A stretch of 64,000 nucleotides of DNA from Alligator mississippiensis (lineage: Eukaryota > Chordata > Crocodylia > Alligatoridae), in contig NC_081824.1 in NCBI RefSeq assembly GCF_030867095.1, positions 254,139,956 to 254,203,955 on the forward strand. The letters run 5' to 3'. The translations under genes were made by a program, and so were the position numbers. Under the pieces are notes generated by a model that ran no database searches, was not told the DNA's origin, and saw nothing but the letters and a program-made list of their open reading frames with translations. Below, one piece after another: positions 55,263 through 64,000 of this stretch (the first letter of the stretch is position 1; every line of letters starts with the position of its first letter).

Positions 55263-56352
55263 TAGGGGTGCACCGATAAACATTTTCTTGGACAATATCG
55301 ATAGCTGACTATTAACCAGCCATATCAGCTAGTACTGATCAGATAACCGATTTACAGGAATGCAGCCAGGCAGCGTGGAGAGCAGCGTTCTGCAGGTAAG
55401 TCTGTGGAGTGGAAGAGGTGTAGGAGAGAGAAGGGGCATGGGGGGCAGATCGAGGCCCTGACGGTGAGGGAGGGAGGGAGTGGGGGCAGGGGCTGGGGGC
55501 ACTGCCCAGCCAGGACAGTGAATGGGACCTGGGGCCAGCGTAGGCAGCTTGTCCAGGTGATCAGCATCCTAGTGCTTAAAAATGGTGGTGGGGGTACTTG
55601 AACTAAAGCTCATAGTTTGAGTGCCACCACCACCATTTTTAAGCACGGGTACACTTCTGATGGGAGTGGAGCTGAGAAGGGCAAGGGTGGATGTAGGCTG
55701 CTCGCTGTGGGCTCAGGGCTTAATGCACTGTTGCCTTTGCCCTGGGGGCCTCGCACTGGCCGTGCATCCCCTACCCGCCTGGCAGAGAGACGCACAACTC
55801 ACCACCCCCACTACTGCTGAGCGGGCAGGAGATGCATGGCCGGCACGGAGCCCCCAGCGCAAAGGCACCAGAGCAGAGAGCCCTAAGCCCACAGTGGACA
55901 GTCCGCATCCACCCCACACACAAATCTGGGGGGCACATGCCCTCCCCATGCCTCCCCCAGGGGGGTGTACACAGCAGTGGGGAGCCACCCCCATGTCCCC
56001 GTGCCCCCCGGACGAGCCACCTGTGGCTTCGTCCTGCTCCCTGCCCCAGGTCCCATTCACCCCCCTGGCTGGAGTTCCTGCCCCACTCCTCCCTCACTGT
56101 GGTAACCTCAATCTACCCCCCCCATGCCCCTTCCCCTCCACAGACTTACCCGCAGGGCACTGCTCTCCACACCGCCTGGCTGCACTCTTGGCCATGTGAC
56201 TGCGCGCATGCACGTGGCATCTGGAGGCCCAATATTATATTTATTGGTGACATTATTGGCTACACTGGCCAAAAAAAGCCAATAGCCAATAATGGTAATT
56301 TTTCTTTTATCGGTGCCAATCCAATATGGCACCAATATATCGGTGCACTTCT
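55263..56352. mobile_element. 1.09-kb hAT-type element, complete ends, perfect target duplication
   Basis: Starts TAGGGGTGCACCGATA and ends TATCGGTGCACTTCT (inverse AGAAGTGCACCGATA). AAAAATGG flanks both sides (55,255-55,262 and 56,353-56,360), an 8-bp hAT duplication. It contains an inner foldback based on GCTTAAAAATGGTGG (55,573-55,647) and GC-rich modules shared with other elements. There is no transposase. Related copies: 26,815-27,216 and 63,767 to the window end. Confidence 0.9.
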
Positions 56353-57234
56353 AAAAATGGTTTAAAATAAAAAGTTAAAAGCACTTAGAATATCTCCAGG
56401 CAAGATCAACCTTACTTAATACCTGCCTTAAAAGACTGAGATGAGTAGAAATAAAAATAACGTGAAAACAGTATGATAAAAATGATAATGGAATCTCATT
56501 TGCTTGCTGTCCGTTACATTTGTAAATTCTTTGGGACAAGGATCCTGCCCTCATTTTTGCTTTAAAGCTCTCTTCTTTTGAGATTCAAAAGGTTGCATGA
56601 ATTTCATTTGCTGCCCCCTTGGCTTCTCAAGGGCACACGTAGCTTCTCAAGGGCACACGAGAATCTTCTGCTTGCATCTCCCAAAACCACACAGCAGGAC
56701 TGGAGAGGAAAATTTCATAGCAGCAACTCCTTGCCTGTGAACAATACGAGAGAGGAACAGGGTCTTCCCTGTACAATTATCTTTGTAGTGCAATCAGAAA
56801 TCCTGTGAAGCCATTAACCAAAATACTAACTTGATCCTACCTAGACATGAGAATATTGTAAGTATGGACATGTCATATACTGAAATCTGGAGGAAAAAAA
56901 AAAAGTCTAACACTTAATTCAGGCATTTAAACCTTTCTAGACTAAGTCAAGGCACCTTTTCATTGATTTTCTTTATAGAAGGTTTGCTCACTTACTAGAT
57001 AGGGGCTACTAACACTGTGCAGAAGACAAAAAGTTATCATCACTATGCATCGTATAATAATTCCTCCTTCTTCACCTCAAACTTGAGATAATTTTGCTTC
57101 TTCAGCCCCAGAGTTTCTGTAATATTGAACAGGAAAGAAAAAGCCAGGAGACTTGCTAGGCGACAGCCAGTTCTGACTTTAGAGATGGAAAAGACATGTC
57201 TAGTTTTGTTTAGCTTGTTTCCTTGTGTGAACAC
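56353..57234. other. Intergenic, no gene seen
   Basis: Near 56,505-56,560, TTGTAAATTCTTTGGGACAA resembles the tail of an ancient CORE-SINE. Nothing else is recognisable. Confidence 0.4.
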
Positions 57235-57445
57235 AGAATCAGAGAAAAGAAGGGCTGGAAGGGGCCTCTGGAGTTCACCTAGTCCTTCCACCTGCCTGAC
57301 ATCCCATACAAATCCTTGTCTAACCCCTTAATAAAACTATACAATCAATGCTATCTTGCAACCTAACTTACCACAAGGAAAGCAGGGGGACAATGGCGAT
57401 TAGTATCCTGCTCCTGGAAGGGTTGTCAAACATGACCAAACAAAG
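57235..57445 (-). mobile_element. CR1 3' UTR fragment
   Basis: Reverse-orientation CR1 tail beginning CACAGAATCAGAGAAAAGAA and GGGCTGGAAGGGGCCTCTGG, then the usual CACCTAGTCCTTCCACCTGC continuation. Confidence 0.75.
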
Positions 57446-58034
57446 ATCATTCCCCAGGAACCAGGAACAAAACCTCAAATGTGCTTTTTAATAAAACCTA
57501 TGGGGAAAAAGTCAGTCCCCAAAGGAAAAAGCCTTTGCCAGGTTTCCTCATGTCATTTCATAAGTGAATAGGTCCACTCTCATCCTCATCAAGTTTTTCA
57601 GTCTTCAGAGCTGATCAAAGTTCAGTTGAAGCCCTACAGTTCTTCATATTAGCCTCTCCACATTCCCCTTTGCTTTCCCTGTCTACGTTTTTCTGGACAC
57701 ATTGCAGGGCTCCAACTACAATTGGATAATGAATGGATGTTAATACTACAATTGGATAATGAATGGAAACTTCCCAGGTTTACAATGAGCTGGGAACAAT
57801 GCCCTCGGTTTCTTTCTTGGATTTGGTAAACCCCCTGCGCCTTGGGAGAGTTTGCAAGAATCAGGGTTTTGTTGGTGGTATCTTCTCTTGCACCAACCAT
57901 AGATCTGGGAGAGATGTTAGACAAGCTCTTGGGCACAAAGTGGCAATCCTCAGGGCTGGGAAAAGAAGCAGGTTATTTGCAGGCACTTTCATGGGTAAAT
58001 ACAGACTTCTGAAAAAGGGGCTGCAGATGGCAAG

Positions 58035-58795
58035 TTGCATCCTACACTCACAGAAAAGTAGGGCTGGAAGGGACCACCAGAGTTCATCTGGTTCAACCCC
58101 CTGCCTGAAGCAGGATCACCTCTATCCAAACCATCCCTTACAAACCATAATCGAAACTCTACATAAGACTGATGTCAACCGTGACACAACACAGACTTAA
58201 TCCCCTAACTGCCACAAGTAAAGCAGAGAAACCACAACAGCCAATGCGCTGCTTCTATAAAATGTTCTAAATATATGCTCAAGAGGTCCTGGGTAGAAGG
58301 CTGCACCCATCCCTACAGAGGAAGGCAAAAAAACCCACAGTCCATACCAATCTGACTGTTCCTTCCTGACCCGAGATACGGTGATTGGTTTGACCTGGAA
58401 CGGAGGGGCAAGACACTCTAGCCAGGAATCTCTCTGGCTTTAGTCCCAGCAGGAGCACTGGCATACCCCAGTCAAAGTCCCCAGCCTTGGCTGTAATAAA
58501 CAGCCAATGTCCTGTGAAAGTTTAAAAACACCCCAACACATATAGCAGAATAAGAGAGGAGGGGTGGGGGGAGACATGGGAAATACCCATAAAAGAATAT
58601 AGGCATAGCTATGCCTAGAACATTCCTGACCAGTGGCTGTTCAACCTCTTCTTGAACAGCTCCAGTGATAGAGAGACCACAACTTCCCCAGGTAGTCTTT
58701 TCCACCGCCTCACTGTTTTAACAGTGAAGAAGTTCACACACAAAAACAGCACATCTTTTTCTCCAGCTAAAAACAGACTGTAAGTTTTACTAGTA
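58035..58795 (-). mobile_element. CR1-type LINE 3' portion
   Basis: Begins on plus with AGGGCTGGAAGGGACCACCA (inverted CR1 3' UTR). It continues to 58,615-58,795, where the minus frame reads VNFFTVKTVRRWKRLPGEVV, then LELFKKRLNSHWSGMF, the end of a CR1-type ORF2. It is old and frameshifted. One copy or two adjoining copies are possible. Confidence 0.7.
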
Positions 58796-58799
58796 TGCA

Positions 58800-59870
58800 A
58801 GCCAGGGGCTTAGGGCTGAATCATTCTGTTTAAGGGTGCAGCAAAAACAAATACAACTTCACTGGAATGAGTTAAAAGCTATCTGCAGCTCTGTGAAACG
58901 GAGCTTTGTGACCAGAAGCAGCAAACAGAATGGCAGAACAAAGGATAGCTCGACTGGTGGAACATCAAAAGCATTAAAGAAGAGGTGTTTTAACACCTGT
59001 GGAATGAGGAGTTGGAAGGGATCAGGTAGATTATAATGAGCCATGAACAGAAGACAGCCTCAGCACTGCCTGGCTAGAAATACTGCTGCCACTGCCAGGC
59101 AGCTCCTCTTAAACCTTGGGTGGAGCAGGAATCAAATTCACCTGGAAGGAGGCAAGTGCACCAATGCACCCCTCTCTCCCCCCCCCCCCAAAAAAAACAA
59201 ACAAACACACACACACACACATAGACGAACATCTCTCCCAACTATGCAGCTGGTCCAATAGGGCGCATCCTCACAAGCACACACATATGGTTTGTGCTGC
59301 CGCACACGTGCACCTGTTTGCTGAGGTAATTTGCAGTGCAGTGGGTTTTGACAACAGGAGATCCCAGTGTCAAAAAGAAAACAAAAAAATGACTGCTAAA
59401 AAAAGCAGTACTGTGCATGCAGCAGCAGCAGGCGCCACCAGAAAGGGAGCCCTATGGGCCTGAGCCACACTGTGGCTGCCTACCAGGCTCTGACCACACA
59501 CATCACTGCCCTGCAGAAGCCCCTAGGTAAAGTTGCTGGCCCCAGCCTCCTCTCTCCCACCTGAGGCAATTTGCACCAGAGCACATGTGCAAGGGCTGGC
59601 CCTTGCCTGGGGAGAAATAGCAGCAGCCAGCACAAATATGTACACACCCCTGCAGATGTGCACTCATGGCAACGTGCCCGTAAGAGTTATAACGAAGATG
59701 ATCTTCCTTCTCATGCTGGACCATGAGGGCCACAACCCCACTGAGTGCTGGGCACGGTGTCTGGGGAGGAGCACAGGTTGCTAAGGAAACAGGCAGGCAA
59801 GGCTTTTGGGGTAACTACTGAGTGAACACAGTATGGGGGTGGAGGGGAGGGGGAAGAGGCAAACCCCCTC
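58800..59870. other. Intergenic, with a CA microsatellite
   Basis: A C-run, A-run and CA repeat occupy about 59,170-59,222. The rest has no recognisable gene. Open frames here are short and unsupported. Confidence 0.45.
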
Positions 59871-59879
59871 CTCACAGCC

Positions 59880-60480
59880 AGCTGCACTGCACCCACGACA
59901 CTGAGCCAAGCCCGCGCCCGACCTCTGCCCTACCTCCAGCCCCGCCCCCAATGACACAACATGCGCGCGTAAAGCAGCCGGCCGTTGGAGGCACACAGGC
60001 GCAGTCACGCACCAGCTCAGAAGCCTCAGGGCCGGATCACGCAGGCAGGGCGCTGACGTCACTAACCGCAGGAAGCGGGAGGTGGGCGGGGGAACTGACT
60101 CAGCTCCATCGCCCAGCCCCGCCGCCCCAGCGCGGAGAAACCTGGGAACGGCGCTGCGCACGCGCGCTCCCCCTTCACTGATTGGCCGTGTATTTCTGGC
60201 AGTGCCGGTTCCTCGCGCCGCGCGGCCGCCCGCGTTTCCATGGAGACGGCCGTGAGTGATGCTCAGTCCCTTCTGTCCCCCACTCCTCTCCGACCCCCAC
60301 ACCCCCAAGCCTTGTTCTCGCGGCCGCTCTCCCCGCAGGAGCAGCGGTGGCTGCGGGAGGCCCGCGCCTTCCTCGGCGGCGCCATCGGCCCCACGCCCGG
60401 CGGCTGCGGCGGCACGGACCAGCTGGTGGAGGCGGTGCTGCGTGGCCTGCGGGGCCTGGGCGGCGGCGGCGGCGGCGGCG

Positions 60481-60511
<31 letters not shown>

Positions 60512-60540
60512 GGTCCTGCCACTCGGCTACAGGTGCGGGC
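59880..60540 (+). promoter_or_regulatory. CpG island promoter of the 60.24-kb gene
   Basis: High G+C and CpG density, with an inverted CCAAT box (GATTGG, 60,180-60,185) about 55 bp before the candidate ATG. It holds several GC boxes (GTGGGCGGGG at about 60,082) and no TATA box. It faces away from TNFRSF1A, whose first exon is 6.6 kb to the left on the opposite strand. Confidence 0.65.
60240..60529 (+). CDS. Candidate 5' coding exon(s) of an unrecognised gene leaving the window on the right
   Basis: An ATG at 60,240 in a CpG island. Two readings share one frame. (a) A single exon runs to the donor GGCTACAG|GTGCGG at 60,529. (b) A 12-nt first exon (META) ends at GCC|GTGAGT, and exon 2 runs 60,339-60,529 after acceptor CTCCCCGCAG. 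Reading (b) avoids the proline-rich stretch and gives EQRWLREARAFLGGAIGP, then DQLVEAVLRGLRGL, an amphipathic helix-like start, then poly-Gly and about eight serines (AGC repeat, 60,483-60,506), then EVLPLGY. I do not recognise the family. No later exon is visible before 64,000, so most of the gene lies beyond the window. Confidence 0.5.
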
Positions 60541-60549
60541 TGGGGGGAG

Positions 60550-61066
60550 GGGGGCGAGTATTCACACACACGTAGGTACGTAATCCATATGTGCAAGGAT
60601 TACATGTGTGTACACGTGTTTGATATACATGTCTGTGTATATGTATGGGTTTTATATATAAGTATGGATATGCATACATGATGGGGTATAGATCTATTGC
60701 ATATTTATGGGGGTGTGTGTGTGTGTGTGTGTATATGCGCGCGTGCGCGCACACATACACATGTATGTATATGTACACATACACATTTCCATGGCTGTCC
60801 CGCATTTTGACAGATGAAAGGAGACATACATATTTATATGTGTGGATTATAAATACACTTATGGATTATTGATTTATGTATACATATCTATATGGATTAC
60901 AAATATACATACGTGTGTGTGTGTGTATACATACACACATCTATAACATAATCTGTGTGTATATATGTGGATTAATTATTTATTTAAATAGAGATTATAA
61001 AGTATATATCTCAGTGTGTGTGTGTATATATATATCAGTTAGTTATATATGGAGCTATATATATGG
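60550..61066. repeat. TG/TA microsatellite array, left part
   Basis: Long stretches of TG, TA and CA, with an imperfect unit near TATGGATTATAAATA recurring (about 60,840-61,070). The array continues after the LTR insertion. Confidence 0.8.
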
Positions 61067-61071
61067 ATTAT

Positions 61072-61879
61072 TGTCAGGGCAGCATACTCTAGGAGGGCCG
61101 TGATCTCCTCGAGGTCCCTCGCTCTGTGTCAAGGCCAGCCCAAGGCACCCTCTTATTCTCACCCACCACGTCTTTGATGTTCAGTAGGTTCAGGAGGCTG
61201 CCTATGACTCCCTGGGCACGGCTAGTCGGAACCTCTGTCCCCGCGGTCCTTCTGGACTCCTGTGGTCTCCCAGTATAATGGGTGCTCCCCAGGCACCCTA
61301 GCCTTATGGGCTGCGCGTGGCTCCTACCACCCCCCAAGCCTCGCTGATGTGAAAGACATTGTTAGGTTAAACTACACGCCCACTCTCCCGGGCCCTTCTT
61401 CTATAATCTAGCCCACTCTTGGGTCTTCTCTACAATAGGGTAGTCCCCTCTGGGACGTCCCCTTGAGCTGCCGGTCTTTTAGACCCACCGCACTACTACC
61501 CTCTCTAGTACGGGCTCACCGCGCTGCTATTCCCTGTCCTCTCGGGGGGCAACCGCAGCACCTTGCCTTGGGATGCTGTACTGCTAACCCTTTCTGTCTG
61601 GGTCCACTGCAGCACCCTTCCCCTGTTCTGGGTTTTCCCGCGGTGCTAGCCTGTTACCGGGCTCACTCCTCCTGTCCTGGGTTTCTCAATTGGGCCCCTC
61701 TTGGGCCTCTCAAACCTTGCCCCTCTAGGGCTCCTCAGCAGTCGCCCCTCCCTGGGGCTGGGGTCTATGCCCCCACAAGTGACGCCCTTGCTGGTGTCTG
61801 CTGCATCCGTCCTGGGCTCCCTAATATGGCGCTCCCCCTCTTTGGGGCTCGCCGTGTCCACCTCAGGCTCCCTGATTTT

Positions 61880-61940
<61 letters not shown>

Positions 61941-62719
61941 GCCCCTCTTTCTGGGGCTGGGGTCTACATACCCCACGCACAACCCGGGGTCTGTGTTCCC
62001 CATCCACAACCCACTGGTTGCACCCACAATCCACTGGTTGCGCTCCTCACTGCCAGTTGCGCCTGCACTGGCGCGTAAGCTGCGCCTTCACTGGCGCTGT
62101 GAGAATAATGCACCCTCCTGGCGCTAGACTGCGCCCTCACTGGCACTGGGGCACCTCACCCCTATGGGGTCCCTATGAGAATAATGCGCCCTCTTGGCAC
62201 TAGGGCACCCCACACTCTCTGGGGTCCCTATGAGGTCAATGCGCCCTCTTGGCCCTAGACTGCGCCCTCACTGGCTCTAGGGCACCCCACCCCTGTGGGG
62301 TCCCTATGAGGCCTCCTCCAACCCCTACAGCCTCACCCAAGCCTCCGGTGTAATACACACACTAACCAAACAAAACACAAGCCTCCTGGCTGTAACTTAA
62401 CTCAAGGCTGCCTGGCTGCAACAACATAGCTCCTGCACCACAGAGCCACCATCCTTCAGCCTGCTCAAGCAGTCCTCACATCTTATCCCCAAGCTCCTGC
62501 CTCTCTGGCTGCTGACCAAGAACTGCTAACCTGGCCTCAGCCCTGGGCTTTATAAAGGCCAGGCCCTGCCCCCTTCTGGCCAGCTGATTCTTATCAGTTG
62601 CCCTGGCAACCTGCAGCTGTGCTCCTTATCTCCGCTAGGGCTCCTTATGTACTGCCAGAGCTCCTCCTCTGGCAGCCTTCCCCTCTCTAGGAGCAGGAGC
62701 ACCAAGGTGCCCTGTGACA
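61072..62719 (+). mobile_element. Solo LTR, copy B (in a microsatellite array)
   Basis: A 1,648-bp relative of copy A (41,360), starting TGTCAGGGCAGC and ending GTGCCCTGTGACA. ATTAT flanks it exactly (61,067-61,071 and 62,720-62,724). It shares with copy A the GGAGGGCCGTGATCTCCT start, the CAAGCCTC phrases and the AGGAGCAGG end. A TATA box TTTATAAAGG lies at 62,549-62,558. It carries a run of about 54 A (61,885-61,938) and three tandem ATGCGCCCTCTTGGC-type units (62,098-62,310) where copy A has one. It has no internal retroviral genes. The two copies look roughly 80-90% alike by eye, suggesting middle age. Confidence 0.8.
61885..61938. repeat. Long A homopolymer within LTR copy B
   Basis: An uninterrupted run of about 54 A, replacing a short stretch that in copy A reads directly from CTCAATGAAA into the GCCCCT module. 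Confidence 0.9.
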
Positions 62720-62724
62720 ATTAT

Positions 62725-62752
62725 AAATATTGTGTGAGTGTGTGTGTATGTA

Positions 62753-62809
<57 letters not shown>

Positions 62810-63010
62810 TGTATATGGACAATAAATTCATATTACTATATAGACATGGATTACAAATTATAAGTACGTGTGTATATATGAACTATAAATATGTATAGCG
62901 GTTCTGTCTGCCTGTCTACCCATATATCCATGTGTGTACATGTACATGTATCTGTATAGATATTTACATATAGATATGTGCAGATTATATAAATATATAT
63001 CTAAACTATT
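62725..63010. repeat. TG/TA microsatellite array, right part
   Basis: A TG run, then a long perfect TA run (about 62,763-62,806), then TATGGATTACAAATTATAA-like units as at 60,840-61,066. It is the continuation of the array split by LTR copy B. Confidence 0.8.
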
Positions 63011-63055
63011 TACATAAGGAAAAAAAAACCTGAAGTGAGTGCACACACTTATCAT

Positions 63056-63337
63056 CAGTGATTCTCAACCAGGATGCCAGGGCATCTTGCAATTCCTCCA
63101 GATCTTTTGAAGGGTGCCCTGAAGTGTGAAGAGATAAGCAGATAAACTAAACTCAGGCTTGCCCCTGCCTGGATGATCCTCCCATCCATGCTGCCAGGCC
63201 CCTCTGCAAGGAGGTAAGCACAATAATCTGTAAACTTAGTTTTTGAAATTGTGTGCCACTCAAGTCACAAAAGGTCTGGAGGGGTGCCTTGAGTCTCATG
63301 AAGGGTGCGTCAAGCCCAAAAAGGTTGACAGCCACTG
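63056..63337. mobile_element. hAT-type non-autonomous element
   Basis: Starts CAGTGATTCTCAACCAGG and ends AAGGTTGACAGCCACTG, inverse-related CAGTGGnTnTCAACC termini. The interior GGTGCCTTGAGTCTCATGAA is typical of 'residual hAT' repeats. The 8-bp flanks do not match. Confidence 0.7.
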
Positions 63338-63766
63338 ATATGTGTATATGTATAGCACAAGCTTTCATTGGCCAGCACTCACTTCATCACATGCTGTGAA
63401 AGGACTTGTATAAGAAAGAGAGAGAAGTTTAAATGCAGAAGGAAGAAGAAGAGGGTGCCAGGGAGAGGGGCAGTGTTGGGAAAAGCAAATAAGCAAAGAA
63501 CCCATAAGAATGAGAAGTCACAAAAGCTAATCTAGGTAATGGGGTAAGAATCCATAGACCTTATGTAAACGATACTTAATACAATAATAAGAGGTCTTGG
63601 AGTCAAAGCAGTTCTGAGCCTGGTGTTAGTGGAAGTGTGTCAACGTGGTCTTTAAACTACTAGTTTTCAGTCTCCATTTCTTATAGCAGTCACCCGTGAG
63701 GCTCTTTTCAAACCTTTGGCAGTTCCAACTCTCATTTTCAATGATTTTATGAAGGGACCTCAGGAG

Positions 63767-64000
63767 TAGAGGTGCACTGATACATTGGTCCCGTCATATT
63801 GGCACTGGTATAAGGAAAATTGACATTATCAGCTTTTTCTGGCTGATGTAGCCAATAATGTCGTCGATAAACGCCTTGCGCATGCGCACAGCCATAGTGC
63901 AGCACGCAGGCAGCCAGGAGTGCAGCCCTGCAGTGTGGAGAGCAGTGTCTGGCTGGTAAGTCTGTTGTGAGGGAAAGGGTGGAGTGGGGTGGGGTTGGAG
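63767..64000. mobile_element. hAT-type element, family of 55,263, cut by the window end
   Basis: Starts TAGAGGTGCACTGATACATT and continues with GATGTAGCCAATAATGTCG, GCGCATGCGCACAGCC and TGGAGAGCAGTGTCTGGC, in the order of the 55,263 element's outer segments. The rest lies beyond the window. Confidence 0.8.

Noticed and set aside
55621-56365. Frames of 177-192 codons
   Set aside because: Inside the non-autonomous hAT element at 55,263. Similar frames arise in its relatives because of shared GC-rich DNA, and none resembles a transposase.

Overview
This is vertebrate nuclear DNA, from a reptile rather than a mammal or bird. CR1 LINEs are the main retroposon, with copies of several ages. There are many hAT-type non-autonomous DNA elements, no Alu/B1/L1, and large TA/TG microsatellites. 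A crocodilian or a turtle fits best; I favour a crocodilian, by inference only.

Two host genes can be read exon by exon, both on the minus strand. METTL16, the U6 snRNA/MAT2A m6A methyltransferase, has nine coding exons from 25,462 down to 5,813 and gives a 556-residue protein with the NPPF motif at residues 184-187. TNFRSF1A (TNF receptor 1) has ten coding exons from 53,608 down to 33,168 and gives a 412-residue receptor: signal peptide, cysteine-rich repeats, one membrane segment and a carboxy-terminal death domain. Its 13-codon first exon lies about 14.4 kb upstream of exon 2. In human these genes are on different chromosomes (17p13.3 and 12p13.31). Two further CpG-island first exons are visible but not recognised: one on minus at about 2.0 kb, whose gene would leave the window on the left, and one on plus at about 60.24 kb, whose gene would leave on the right.

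Layout: 1-1,640 degenerate triplet satellite split by a GC-rich element; 1,643-2,260 inverted repeat and CpG island; 2.3-5.8 kb intergenic and METTL16 3' UTR; 5.8-25.5 kb METTL16, with a young, nearly intact CR1 in intron 5; 25.5-27.2 kb METTL16 promoter followed by two foldback elements; 27-33 kb intergenic with hAT copies; 33.2-53.6 kb TNFRSF1A, whose first intron holds a CR1 split by a solo LTR, a TA-flanked element, hAT copies and a possible retroviral fossil; 53.6-60.2 kb intergenic with a 1.09 kb hAT element and CR1 tails; 60.2-63.0 kb the unrecognised plus-strand gene start, followed by a long microsatellite array into which a second solo LTR of the same family has inserted; 63.0-64.0 kb further hAT copies.

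The two host genes have no evident functional link. The most unusual features are non-genic. An inverted duplication shows CpG decay in only one arm. hAT elements with different termini share one GC-rich interior. Several hAT copies sit exactly at the edge of an older copy. Two long solo LTRs each have clean 5-bp target duplications.
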